Part shown: positions 11,175-21,478 of the stretch, piece after piece
How positions within the stretch are numbered: the stretch's first letter is position 1
Layout of the letters: every line of letters begins with the position of its first letter
Source of the DNA: Arion vulgaris
Lineage: Eukaryota; Mollusca; Gastropoda; Stylommatophora; Arionidae
DNA length: 64,000 nt
NCBI GenBank assembly: GCA_020796225.1
Contig: CM036755.1
Location: 64,300,049-64,364,048, forward strand
Direction of reading: 5' to 3'
The notes under the pieces: model-generated
The model's input: the letters and a program-made list of their open reading frames with translations, nothing else
Told to the model about the DNA's origin: nothing
The model's database searches: none
Made by a program: the position numbers and the translations under genes

Positions 11175-12300
11175 CAAGTGCTGCTGATAGACCTGTACTT
11201 GCTTATAAGAATATATTGTAAAGAAAGTCACTATATCGAAAGAACCACTTAGTGTTTGCTTGTAAAGAATAATGTATAGAGAATAGTCGACTAAGATGGA
11301 ACCATTGTGTGCTTGCTTATAAAGAATATATGTATAGAGAATAGTCGACTGAAGCATGTGCCATGTGTGCTTGCTTATAAGAATATATTGTATAGAGAAT
11401 AGTCGACTAAGATGAGAACCATTGTGTGTGCTTGCTTATAAAGAATATAATGTATAGAGAATAGTCGACTAAGATGTGAACCATTGTGTGTGCTTGCTTA
11501 TAAAAATATAAATGTATAGAAATAGTCGACTAAGATGTGAACCATTGTTGTGCTTGCTTATAAGAATATATTGTATAGAGAATAGTCGACTAAGATGTGA
11601 ACCATTGTGTGTGATTGCTTATAAAGAATATAATGTATAGAGAATAGTCGACTAAGATGAGAACCATTGTGTGCACTTGCTTATAAAGAATATATTGTAT
11701 AGATAATAGTCGACTAAGATGTGAACCATTGTATGTGCTTGCTTATAAGGAATATATTGTATAGAGAAAAGTCGACTAAGATGTGAACCATTGTGTGTGA
11801 TTGATTGCTTATAAAGAATATAATGTATAGAGAATAGTCGACTAAGATGAGAACCATTGTGTGCACTTGCTTATAAAGAATATATTGTATAGATAATAGT
11901 CGACTAAGATGAGAACCCTTGTGTGTGCTTGCTTATAAGGAATATATTGTATAGAGAATAGTCGACTAAGATGAGAACCCAATGGTTCTCATCTTTTAGT
12001 CGACTATTCTCTATACAATATATTCTTTATAAGCAAGTACACACAATGGTTCTCATCTTTTAGTTGTGCTTGCTTATAAAAAAATATATTGTATAGAGAA
12101 TAGTCGACTAAGATGTGAACCATTGTGTGTGATTGCTTATAAAGAATATATTGTATAGAGAATAGTCGACTAAAAGATGAGAACAATTGTGTGTACTTGC
12201 TTATAAAGAATATATTGTATAGAGAATAGTCACTTGACTAAGATGAGAGCTCGTGTACTTGCTTGGTTATAAAGAATATATTGTATAGAGAATAGTCACA
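11175..12300. repeat. ~62-bp tandem array with an inverted segment
   Basis: The unit contains 'tatagagaatagtcgactaa', 'gatgtgaaccattgtg' and 'gcttgcttataaagaata'. Spacing between successive 'agtcgac' sites is 58-66 bp, most often 62. About 18 copies are present, increasingly diverged to the left. One stretch (about 11983-12063) is inverted and forms a palindromic junction at 11964-12005. Confidence 0.93.
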
Positions 12301-12304
12301 ATCA

Positions 12305-12640
12305 TTTTGGCTATATCGTGTCCTTTTGTTAGCCGGAGATTGAGTACCAATGTTTTGTTTGTGAGTTGCTGACTTTCTTCTGTTGACTTCCCCGTCGTTA
12401 GTTTAAACACAGCTGCGTTCTGTCTTCATTAGAAACAATGCATTCTCTCTTGATACCGACGTTTCTTAAGTGGAGAAGACGCTGACTGTTAAAACCAAAT
12501 GGACATTGGCTGCGAGTAGGTACAGTCACTCGCATGGAGATTTAACAAGATAGTAGGGAAAGCATATACCTGCTTTTAAAAATAAGTGTTATAGAGAGTC
12601 CTCAGAATACTGTGCACAGAAGAGAGAACAAATAGATCTA
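12305..12640. other. No gene seen
   Basis: I see no repeat family, RNA gene or conserved frame here. Confidence 0.3.
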
Positions 12641-13015
12641 ACAGATGGAATCTATCAAGAAAGAATTCAAAATCAAAGAAAACTGGTTTATACTACAAAC
12701 AGTAATGAGAAAATTGAAGTATTTTGTACATATACGAGGACGCGAAGAGTTGGAGAAGATTTATGGAAGGGGGCATCCATGCAGAGAGGAGACACAAGGA
12801 AGACCACGGATAATATGGATTATGGGTGTAACTGGTGGGTTGAGCATGACAGCGCAGATGGGGATATCTGACCTGTGTGTGTGTGTGTATGTGTGTGTGT
12901 GTGTGAGAGAGAGAGAGAGTGTGTGTGTGTGAGAGAGAGAGATTGATTCTGAAGGACTGTTAATGTGGCAAAGTTCTTGTCAAGGCAAGCTATTTGATGA
13001 TGACAGTCACTTACA
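12640..13015 (+). mobile_element. LINE-E fragment interrupted by a GT/GA microsatellite
   Basis: It aligns with 45805-46045: 'ttttgtacatat', 'agaccacggataatatgga', 'gcagatggggatatctg', then after the microsatellite 'ggactgttaatgtggcaaag' and the end 'aagctatttgatgatgac'. The (GT)n(GA)n tract at 12876-12945 has expanded inside the former coding part. Confidence 0.7.
12876..12945. repeat. (GT)n(GA)n microsatellite
   Basis: Alternating GT and GA runs. It sits inside a LINE-E remnant. Confidence 0.9.
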
Positions 13016-13031
13016 CATTTCTTGATGAGTA

Positions 13032-13548
13032 GCCCATGTGTTGACGGGGCCCACAAGAAGAGCAAAGTATATTAACACTGCAACCTACAAGGCATGTCGT
13101 AAGAGGCGACTAAGGTAGGGTCCGCCCGAGTGATTACCGGGACCCAAATTTGGGGTGTAAAGAATAGAACCACTGTTACCTGCCACGCATGTTGTAAAAG
13201 GCGACTAAGGAGGTTTGGCTGAAGTCGGATGCACGTGTCCTAAACATGTAGAAGTCTAGGCATTTAGGGGTCTACCAAACTAATGTGCAACGTATACACG
13301 TTCTTGACAAAGATCAAACATATCACAAAGAGTGATTAAAATTGGTGGTAAAGAACGAATGCAAAGAAGAAGAAGGTAGATGTCTAGGAAGCTACCTAGT
13401 AAATAAAAGGGTCGCATAAATCAGATGTGCTGGCCTACTTGTAGGCGCATAACTAGCACAACGTAAAATCACGCTTAGGCCCAGATCACATACAAATCAC
13501 AAAGAGTGGTTAACAAGTGGTCGATATGGGGCGTGTGAAGAAGAAGAA
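13032..13548 (+). mobile_element. SINE-2 copy split by a SINE-3
   Basis: The left part (13032-13122) ends in 'gactaaggtagggtc'. The right part (about 13376-13548) resumes with 'ggtagatgtctaggaagc' and ends in a GAA-rich tail. Uninterrupted copies, such as 19529, read 'gtaggggcctaggaagc' across this point. This shows that the SINE-2 was here first. Confidence 0.85.
13123..13375 (+). mobile_element. SINE-3 nested in SINE-2
   Basis: It starts 'cgcccgagtgattaccggga', continues through 'ttggggtgtaaagaatagaa' and 'gcgtaaggaggt'-like sequence, and ends in 'gcaaagaagaagaag'. The flanks 'gtagggtc' (13115-13122) and 'gtagatgtc' (13376-13384) form an imperfect TSD. Confidence 0.85.
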
Positions 13549-13891
13549 ATTGATGACTTAGCGATATAAATTTACAATAGCTACGAGAGCAACTGAGATC
13601 AAATCCTGCTGTCTTTACTTGAGAGAAACATGTGCACATTGAGACTGCCCGTCTTTCGGTTTACTATGCATACAGTGACTTTAGTTGTATTGTGTTTTAA
13701 ACTTCTGACCCTTGCACGTTTTAATTGATATATATAATTCCTGACTTCTTGTCAATATTGAGAAGGTAGTTTGCCATTGCTGTCCTTCTTGGCAGTAGCT
13801 ATACAAGTTTGTGATCGCTGCCATTGTCACTGCATACGAGATAATCTTCTTGACATTATAGGGGAAGGGGAAGGAAGCGATACCATAGCCG

Positions 13892-13990
13892 TCTTTTTCT
13901 TCTTCTTTTTCTTCTTCTTCTTCTTCTTCTTCTTCTTCTTCGAACGCTCCATATCGACCACCTGTTACACTTTATGATTTATATGTGATC
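13892..13990 (-). mobile_element. SINE-2 3' tail fragment with long (CTT)n
   Basis: A long (CTT)n tract is followed by 'cgaacgctccatatcgacca', the reverse of the SINE-2 3' end. It stops at 'atatgtgatc', where the 50-bp array begins. From 13550 to 13890 I see nothing. Confidence 0.75.
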
Positions 13991-14002
13991 AAGATGATTC
14001 TA

Positions 14003-14402
14003 GACTGGGATGTTGTAAAATAGCTTTTATAAATCTGACCAATATGAATATAGACTGGGATGTTGTAAAGTAGCTTGTATAAATCTGACCAATATGAATA
14101 TAGACTGGGATGTTGTAAAGTAGCTTGTATAAATCTGACCAATATGAATATAGACTGGGATATTGTAAAATAGCTTGTATAAATCTGACCAATATGAATA
14201 TAGACTGGGATGTTGTAAAATAGCTTGTATAAATCTGAGCAATATGAATGTAGACTGGGATGTTGTAATATAGCTTGTATAAATCTGAGCAATATGAATA
14301 TAGACTGGGATGTTGTAAGATAGCTTGTATAAATCTGACCAATATGAATATAGACTGGGATGTTGTAAAATAGCTTGTATAAATCTGAGCAATATGAATC
14401 TG
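14003..14402. repeat. 50-bp tandem array (8 copies)
   Basis: 'gactggga' recurs exactly every 50 bp at 14003, 14053, 14103 and onward to 14353. Each unit continues 'tgttgtaaa', 'tagcttgtataaatctgac' and 'aatatgaata'. Because 50 is not a multiple of 3, the minus-strand frame cycles through all three phases and still stays open, which gives repetitive Ile/Tyr-rich translations without coding meaning. Confidence 0.96.
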
Positions 14403-14539
14403 AACTGTAATGTCGTTAAATAGTCGAACAAACCTGACACGGAGTACACCACCGAGACTAAAAGGCAGCAGCTCTGACCTCGAAAAGACTGAAGATTCGT
14501 CATGACACAAAAACCTGAGGGCATTGGACACGCTTACTT

Positions 14540-14741
14540 TTTTTTCCGATTCAGAAGCACTTGAGTTTTCAGCTCTTCGGCTCGGTGCCATGGACATCGT
14601 AACCCTTCGGTTCGGTGCCACGAATACCATAAATCTGGGGAACCTGTGGCTTTTCTGCCAGCCCGCGGAATTGAACCGGCACTCACATAGGGCTAGTCAC
14701 CCGTAGTCCAACACGCTACGAACACGCTGGGCAGGCGGGCT
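14540..14741 (-). mobile_element. SINE-1 copy b with a 13-bp TSD
   Basis: A T-tract, then the reverse SINE-1 body, then the head ending in 'gcaggcgggc'. The flanks are identical 13-mers, gacacgcttactt at 14527-14539 and at 14742-14754. This is clear evidence for insertion by target-primed reverse transcription. Confidence 0.95.
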
Positions 14742-14934
14742 GACACGCTTACTTAAGGAATGAAAAGATAATTGGCACAATGTCGTGAGAGCACTAATGA
14801 GATGACCATGCCTGTCTGGTGTGATATTTAGAACTGACTTCTGTTTAAACGGATGCCTGCCCACACGTGTATTATTCTAATATATTCTTTATGTGGAGGT
14901 GATATTCTTCTTCTCTTGCACCATTTACTTCTTT

Positions 14935-15137
14935 TTTTTTTTCGATCCAGAAGCACTTGAGCTTTTCAGCTCTTCGGCTCGGTGCCATGGACATCGTAAC
15001 CCTTCGGTTCGGTGCCACGAACACCGTAAATCTGGGGAATCTGTGGCTTTTTCTGCCATCCCGCGGAATTGAACTCGCACACACAGAGGGATAGTCACCG
15101 TTTTCCAACGCGCTACGAACACGCTAGGCAGACAGGC
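14935..15137 (-). mobile_element. SINE-1 copy c with a 12-bp TSD
   Basis: The same family as copy b and close to it in sequence. The flanks are atttacttcttt at 14923-14934 and 15138-15149. Confidence 0.95.
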
Positions 15138-15169
15138 ATTTACTTCTTTATAGAAGTATTTTGGGTGGG

Positions 15170-15640
15170 CGATGGGGACGTAGTAATCTTGTGTGTGCTT
15201 GTTTTAAGGCACTTTGTAAGCTGATATTCATTTTCGTAAGGCTGTTCTTGATGACGTCGCTCCATCTTTTGCGTGGTCTTCTCTTGCATTGTACTCATTA
15301 TACTTTTTCTGTGTGGCTCTCTGTGGTAGGCGATACCAGGGCATTCTTGTCAGGTGTCCAAACCATTTAATTTGTTGTTCTTTTATGAATTACATGACTG
15401 GTTTCACATCCAGTCTCCTTCTGATTTTTTCATTTCTAATGTTGTCTCTTATTGTCACACCTGCAGCTCTTCTAAGACACCTCATCTCTGTCGTTATGAT
15501 TTTCTGCTCATTAGCTGCTGGTATTGGCCATGTTTGACACTGGTAACATAGTGTTAGCCAGAAAATCGTTCTCATGAGATTTGCTTTAGTTTTTAGCGGT
15601 ATCTCTTTATGTGACAAGAGTGGTGTTAACTGTCCCAGTA
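15170..15640 (-). mobile_element. LINE-C-like fragment: reverse-transcriptase C-terminus
   Basis: The minus strand reads TEMRCLRRAAGVTIRDNIRN. Downstream, broken, is the equivalent of QIKWFGHL ('catttaatttgttgttcttt'). The same order is seen at 59860-60344 and on the plus strand at 30895-31215. Stops separate the motifs. Confidence 0.8.
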
Positions 15641-15764
15641 CCTGGTTAGCTTTTATGCATGTGTTTGTAGAGGTGATATATATATTTGTATATGGTCTCT
15701 TAGGGGTTTCTGTGTCGTTGAGGTAAGCTGCTCGCCTGTCATTCTATAGGTACTCGGCTCGTTC

Positions 15765-15990
15765 CCGTTGGGATCAAGTTTCTAGTTCTATCTGACACGA
15801 ATAATAAAACATTGGTCCCGTGTTCAAGTTGATAACGTCACAGAATCAATAACAGCTGAAAATTGATAGGAATATACAGGAAAGCTACTGCTCTACATAT
15901 TTTCATCATACTAAAAATGATTTCACATACCTTTATCGTTGCTATGGAACTCGTGCACTGCCACTGAGATCTTCATTTCTAAAATAAAAT
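15765..15990 (+). mobile_element. SINE-4 fragment, degraded
   Basis: The segments 'gatcaagtttctagttctat', 'ccgtgttcaagttgataacg' and 'gctatggaactcgtgcactg' follow the order of SINE-4 (41335-41778). Its head and tail are lost. Confidence 0.5.
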
Positions 15991-16740
15991 AAATAGCTCG
16001 GCGCACTGATAGTTTTAAATCGAAGTTCACTGACGATGATCTTATAAATCAAGAACCCATTTAATATTTATATATTAACCACTCTTCACTTTGGGAAATA
16101 ATCTCATTTCCATTTTTCTCTCGAGGCTCTCTATTGATTAAATTGATGTCTATATGTCACAAACATCATACCGATCTATATATCATGATGATAATGGTAT
16201 CTGTTACTTCAGAAATATTATAGGCATATACGGTATTTCTCGCTTCTACGATAAGTTCGTTTCAAGATTTCTTTAAGGCATCTTTTTTTTCGTTAACTTT
16301 TTTTTGCCTTCCACTTCAGTGCATACTTTGCGATTCTTTTATCAAGTTTTTCTCAAAGTATGTTCAACATAGCTAGCTACGTGTACTTGTTTTTATAACA
16401 GTTGTATATATATATATGTTGGAGGGAATGGCTATGCTGGGGGCATACAACCATTGCCCCAGGGCAGAGATTGCCTCATAATAGAAAAGTAGATAGGATA
16501 GTATAAACGAGCTAGATAGTATGAGGAGACACCGTAGAGTTTGCACACCAAAGTTGCGCACTATGATGAGAATAGCAACACTAGAACGAGACTAGTTTTG
16601 ACGTAGATTAGTTAGGACTTGCTTAGCGACGATAGTGACAACATAGGAGACCGATGGACTGAGCAGGAACAGGCGTGTTGGTAAACAACACAGAAAACAT
16701 CAATAACTGAACATGTTCTAAACACAAGAGAAGCGTTTGA
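15990..16740. other. No gene seen
   Basis: AT-rich DNA with a short (TA)n at about 16407-16418. I recognise no family or conserved frame. Confidence 0.35.
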
Positions 16741-16742
16741 AT

Positions 16743-17022
16743 GTCATTAACATCTTGCACTCAGAGATAATTAACATCTTGCACTCAGAGATAATTAACA
16801 TCTTGCACTCAGAGATAATTAACATCTTGCACTCAGAGATAATTAACATCTTGCACTCAGAGATAATTAACATCTTGCACTCAGAGATAATTAACATCTT
16901 GCACTCAGAGATAATTAACATCTTGCACTCAGAGATAATTAACATCTTGCACTCAGAGATAATTAACATCTTGCACTCAGAGATAATTAACATCTTGCAC
17001 TCAAAGATAATTAACATCTACT
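16743..17022. repeat. 24-bp tandem array (about 11 copies)
   Basis: The unit 'aacatcttgcactcagagat' plus 'aatt' is almost perfectly conserved. It gives 8-residue repeats in open frames on both strands (INILHSEI on plus, KMLIISEC on minus). The near-identity of the copies suggests recent expansion. Confidence 0.97.
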
Positions 17023-17082
17023 ATGCTGTAACAACTACCAGCCCTGCAATCGCATCCTGATCTCCTACTATATATATATCGC

Positions 17083-17213
17083 CCGTGTAGTGCCAGGGCC
17101 CGCAAGAGACGCAAAGAATAGTAACACTGTGATCTACTGTAAGAGGCAACTGATGTAGGACCTAGGGAAGCTACTCTAGTAAATGAAAAGCATCGCAGAA
17201 ATCGGCCGTTTCT
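17083..17213 (+). mobile_element. SINE-2 copy, 3'-truncated
   Basis: It starts 'cgcccgtgtagtgccagggc' and runs to 'catcgcagaaatcgg'. The 3' half is missing and a SINE-4 head in reverse orientation follows. Confidence 0.75.
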
Positions 17214-17220
17214 GATAGGA

Positions 17221-17352
17221 CTAGAAACTAGATCTTATCTACACTAAGATCAGGGGTCTCTGGAAAAATATCCAGATGGCTCCATGAGGAAGCGAACCTG
17301 GTACCCTTGACACGAGAGACGAGCACCAAACTTCTACGCCACAGAGACCGCC
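17221..17352 (-). mobile_element. SINE-4 head fragment
   Basis: In reverse it gives a tRNA-like head: 'ggtctctgtggcgtagaagt' and a B-box-like 'ggttcgcttcc'. The 'ccagagacccctgatct' block that follows is the same as at 43485. Confidence 0.75.
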
Positions 17353-17386
17353 TAAATGATAAGAGAATAAATACTTAACTGAATGA

Positions 17387-17515
17387 TTTTCCTACTGTGT
17401 GCAGGCTACCCAATGTACATACGGTGGTGTGTGTGTGCTCTATATCATTTCTTACTGTGTACAGGCTATCCAATGTACATAAAGTGATGTGTGTGTGCTC
17501 GATATCATTTCTTAC
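17387..17515. repeat. 60-bp tandem duplication
   Basis: Two copies of a unit containing 'caggctacccaatgtacata' and 'gtgtgtgtgctc' lie 60 bp apart (17402 and 17462). Confidence 0.8.
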
Positions 17516-17592
17516 TTTCAATAAGGCGATATACGGACATCTACAGATCTGCTGACGTGGTCAGACTGGATCAGATTATATCTAGAAATAAC

Positions 17593-17847
17593 GCCCGCCC
17601 GAGTGGTTACCGGGACCCAAATTTGGGGTGTAAAGAATAGAGCTAATGTTACCTGCCACGCATGTCGTAAGAGGCGATAAGGAGGTTTGGCTAAAATCGG
17701 ATGCACGTGTCCTAAACTTATAGAAGTCTATGCGTTTAGGGGCCTACCAAATCAATGTGCAACATATACGCGTTCTTGGCAAAGATCGAACATATCACAA
17801 AGAGTGATTAAAATTGGTCGTAAAGAACGAACGCAAAGAAGAAGAAG
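17593..17847 (+). mobile_element. SINE-3 copy with a 13-bp TSD
   Basis: A full-length copy from 'gcccgagtggttaccgggac' to a (GAA)n tail. The flanks are atctagaaataac (17580-17592) and atctagagataac (17848-17860), which differ at one base. Confidence 0.92.
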
Positions 17848-17984
17848 ATCTAGAGATAACCGTGGGGAGGCTGTTCAATAGGCAGATCATTCATGTTTCT
17901 ATTGCTCCTTATATTTTATATGCCTCTCTCGTTCTTCTGCTTTCAATTATTAACACCAGAAGTCGGATTAAGTCTCGTCTAAAT

Positions 17985-18095
17985 GATGAGGAGAATTATA
18001 AGAAAGCAGCCCTCGCGCAAAAATCAGTGAGATGTGCCTGATTAGACTTCATGAATGCGTCTGAATTCATTCATAGCGAGCGAATGGAAAATATG
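17985..18095 (+). repeat. Dispersed repeat R-J fragment
   Basis: The order 'gcgcaaaaatcagtgaga' then 'ctgaattcattcatag' recurs at 46305-46375 and 58228-58275. The family is unidentified. Confidence 0.45.
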
Positions 18096-18171
18096 TTTCT
18101 TTAATCAGTTCTGACTTCATCTGCCTCTGCTGTTTGCATGAATTTCTATGCTCTTGTTTTCACGACTTATT

Positions 18172-18690
18172 TTGCTTCTGCTGTTGTTTTTATGATTGCC
18201 TACACTGCTGTTGTTTTTATGATTGCCTAAACTGCTGTTGTTTTTATGATTGCCTACACTGCTGTTGTTTTTATGATTGCCTACACTGCTGTTGTTTTTA
18301 TGATTGCCTAAACTGCTGTTGTTTTTGTGATTGCCTATACTGCTGTTGTTATTATGATTGCTTATGCTGCTGTTGTTTTTTATAACTTTCTCTACTGCTG
18401 TTGTTTTCATAACTTTCACTACTTCTGTTGTTTGTATAACTTTCTCAACTGCTGTTGTTTGTATAACTTTCTCTACTGCTGTTGTTTGTATAACTTCCTC
18501 TACTGTTGTATTTTTTATAAATTTCTCTACTGCTGTAGTTTGTATAAATTTATCCACTGCTGTTGTTTGTATAACTTCCTCTAATGTTGTTGTTTTTTAT
18601 AACTTTCTCTACTGATGTTGCTTTTATGGCTGCATATACTGCTGTTGTTTGTATGAATTCCTCTAGTGCTGTATTTTTAATTATTTTATT
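18172..18690. repeat. 27-bp tandem array (about 19 copies)
   Basis: The unit is 'ctgctgttgtttttatgatt' plus 'gcctaca'. It changes to a 'tgtataactttct' variant in the right half. Its 9-codon period keeps frames open and yields Cys-rich repeats (CCCFYDCLH) on the plus strand and Asn-rich ones on the minus strand. These are not proteins. Beyond it, 18690-19190 shows nothing. Confidence 0.95.
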
Positions 18691-19189
18691 TACTGATGTC
18701 TTTCATGTTTTTTTTTAATAATGAACTCCTCCACTTATTTTGCTTTCACGACATTGTTGACTTTTGTTGACTTTCTCGACTGTTCGTGGCTATCTTTGTT
18801 CTTCATTCTTATCTTCCATTGTGTGTCTCTGCCAGCGGCGTATCCTCAATATACTTTTTTTAATATCTCGTCTGAGATTTGAACACTGTTTGGTTCTTGT
18901 TTGAGTTTGACTAACTGTTCCTCCATTGTTTTCCTTGTTTAAATGAACAGAGAGAAACACAACGCAGACTGAATAGCTTGCGGTTATGTATTAACATTTC
19001 AAGCAGCACAAATATCTGACTCTGGCTTGTACACCAGAACAGAATCCTTGACAAATCAATGTGAGCATACCATTGACATTTGCTATCGTCTAGCTTGTGT
19101 TTCTGGGGGATGTCGGCCTAAAGAAAATAGTAAAGATTCCATTTTCATACCTTGCAGTATAGTGATGAGTTCTGTGTTAATCTTGTAAA

Positions 19190-19525
19190 TGTCTTGACCA
19201 ACAGCGCATTATGTGTGATGTGGTGGACATCACTCCAGCCTTATTTACTTCCCGAGTTATTCTGGTACAGAACCGAGACGTGAAAATCGCTGCTAGGGTG
19301 AAAAACTTGAGGGCGTAGGATGAACTTATTTAAGGGGGGAGAAAATGGTATTTGGAACATGTCGTTTGAGAATTTCGAATGTGTTTTAAATAAAATTCTT
19401 ACAAATTTTCAACATTGTCAAAATTACGTTGGGAATACTCGCCAGTGCTACTGCGTTCTTGCACTGTTGTTGACATTTTTGCGTGTGTAAGAAATAAATT
19501 CTAGCACGTATCTTACATTTTTTAC
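19190..19525 (+). mobile_element. R7 repeat, complete copy
   Basis: It starts 'cttgaccaacagcgcattat' and continues 'gccttatttacttcccgagt'. Its last ~120 bp ('tcaaaattacgttgggaat', 'gcgttcttgcactg', 'taagaaataaattctagcac') match the SINE-4 3' half. It is probably a SINE that shares its tail with SINE-4. Confidence 0.65.
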
Positions 19526-19528
19526 TCC

Positions 19529-19788
19529 CCATGTGTTGCTGGGGCTCTCAAGGAGAGCAAAGAATAGTAACACTGCGACCTACACGGCATGTCGTAAGAG
19601 GCGACTGAGGTAGGGGCCTAGGAAGCTACCCTAGTAAACAAAAAGCATTGCAGAAATCGGATGTACTTGCCTACTTGTAGGCGCATAACTGGCACAACGT
19701 ACAATCGCTCTTAGACTCAAATCATATACACATCACATAGAGTGGTTAACAAGTAGTCGATATGGAGCGTTCAATGAAGAAGAAGAAA
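19529..19788 (+). mobile_element. SINE-2 copy
   Basis: A full-length copy from 'catgtgttgctggggctct' to 'gaagaagaagaaac'. It shows the family order clearly, including 'ggcgcataactggcacaacg' and 'gtggttaacaagtagtcgat'. It separates two copies of R7. Confidence 0.9.
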
Positions 19789-19945
19789 CTTGACCAACAG
19801 CGCAATATGTGTGATTTTGAGATCATCACGTCAGCCTTATTTACTTTCCGAGTTATTATGCTACTGAGCTGAGATATGAAAACCTGTGCTCGGGTAAAAA
19901 GCTTGAGTGCGTAGGCCGAGCTTACTAAGGGGGACTACACTACAT
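19789..19945 (+). mobile_element. R7 repeat, left part of a split copy
   Basis: It repeats 'cttgaccaacagcgcaatat' and runs to 'gcttactaagggggacta'. The remainder resumes at about 21215, beyond an inserted SINE-6 and the 78-bp array. Confidence 0.65.
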
Positions 19946-19955
19946 TTGAGCACTA

Positions 19956-20198
19956 AAAACGTTAATTGCATATCCTTTACAGGACTTTGTGAATCAACCC
20001 CAGCTTTTCAACGCTGTTTGTGATTTTTCTAGGCATTATTACGTTCAGTAGTTTGCCATTGCTTTCTGAACGGGTGGCGCCATCGTCTTTTTGTAACCAC
20101 GCGAACAATTTGCAAACAAACTGTTCGCAGCGTGATTCGAACTCAGAACGTCGGGTTAATAGACCGAGTCACTATCCACTAAGCCACAGACGCCATCA
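19956..20198 (-). mobile_element. SINE-6 copy with a ~10-bp TSD
   Basis: Reverse orientation: the tail 'catatcctttacaggacttt' lies at the left and a tRNA-like head at the right (B-box-like 'gagttcgaatcac' in reverse, A box near 20180). The flanks are ttgagcacta (19946-19955) and ttgagcaata (20199-20208). Confidence 0.9.
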
Positions 20199-20216
20199 TT
20201 GAGCAATACACTGCTC

Positions 20217-21190
20217 AAACTACAGTCAAAGCACCAGAGATAAGCTCCAGACAACAGTCGACTTCATCATAAGAACACGTCAAGTGGTATAATCATCAAC
20301 TACGGGACCAGAGATAAGCCCAGACAACAGTCGACTTCATCATAGAACACGTCATGGTAATCATCAAAACTACATGGCACCAGAGATAGCTCAGACAACA
20401 GTTGACTTCATCATAAGAACACGTCAAGGGTATAATCATCAACTACGTGGCACCAGAGATAGCTCAGACAACAGTCGACTTCATCATAAGACACGTCGTG
20501 GTATAATCATCAAACTACGTGGCACCGAGATAAGCTCCGACAACAGTCGACTTCATCTAAGAACACGTCAAGTGGTATAATCATCAAAACTACGTGGCCC
20601 AGAGATGCTCAGACAACAGTCGACTTCATCATAAGAACACGTCAAGTGGTATAATCATCAAACTACGTGGCACCGAGATAAGCTCAGACAACAGTCGACT
20701 TCATCATAAGAACACGTCAAGTGGTATAATCATCAAACACGTGGCACAGAGATAAGCCAGACAAGTCGACTTCATCATAAGAACACGTCAAGTGGTATAA
20801 TCATCAACTCTGCACAGAGATAAGCTCCAGACAACAGTCGACTTGATCAAAGAACTCGTCAAGTGGTATAATCATCAAACTACGTGGCACCAGAATAAGC
20901 TCAGACAACAGTCGACTTCATCATAAGAACACGTCAAGTGGTATAATCATCAAAACTACGTGGCACCAGAGATAAGCTCCAGACAACAGTCGACTTCATC
21001 ATAAGAACACGTCAAGTGGTATAATCATCAAAACTACGTGGCACCAGAGATAAGCTCCAGACAACAGTCGACTTCATCATAAGAACACGTCAAGTGGTAT
21101 AATCATCAAAACTACGTGGCACCAGAGATAAGCTCCAGACAACAGTCGACTTCATCATAAGAACACGTCAAGTGGTATAATCATCAAAAT
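20217..21190. repeat. 78-bp tandem array (about 12-13 copies)
   Basis: Clean units (right end) run 'gataagctccagacaacagt', 'cgacttcatcataagaacac', 'gtcaagtggtataatcatca' and 'aaactacgtggcaccaga'. The 'ataagaac' site at 21001 recurs at 21079. The left and middle copies have many 1-5 bp deletions, but the last three or four are identical. Confidence 0.95.
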
Positions 21191-21214
21191 AGCGATCGCA
21201 AAGAAGAAGAAGAA

Positions 21215-21415
21215 GAAGAAGACAAAATGGAAAAAAATGATATTTGGAACACTGTTGTGCGATCATTTCGAATTTGTTTTCAATAAAAGTGTTAGCAATT
21301 TTCAACATTATCAAAATTACTTTGGCAATACTCGCCACTGCTACTGAGTTCTAGAACTGACCTGATATTTGGGCGTGTTTAAGAAAGAAATTCAAGCACA
21401 TTTCTTTGTTTATTT
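21215..21415 (+). mobile_element. R7 repeat, right part of the split copy
   Basis: It continues from 'aaatgatatttggaacactg' and matches 19345-19520, including the SINE-4-like tail. A GAA run lies just before it. Confidence 0.6.
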
Positions 21416-21478
21416 TACAACATCAGGGTTATTCCCTCTTGTTCAGGTTTGACATATTAGGCTATTGTAGTTCAATGT

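Noticed and set aside
6391..12300. CRISPR-like appearance of regular repeats
   Set aside because: The repeats are head to tail with no unique spacers, the units are far longer than CRISPR repeats, and the surrounding DNA is that of an animal genome.
13771..13977. Frame with a poly-Phe run
   Set aside because: The run is the (CTT)n tail of a reversed SINE-2.
14538..15137. Frames with VFVAPNRRVTMSMAPSRRAE
   Set aside because: The same peptide recurs at every SINE-1 copy, because it is a translation of the SINE body.
18134..18615. Cys-rich frames that might look like small secreted peptides
   Set aside because: They come from a 27-bp tandem repeat (Cys-Cys-Cys-Phe-Tyr-Asp units) with no signal peptide, and the other frames are equally open.
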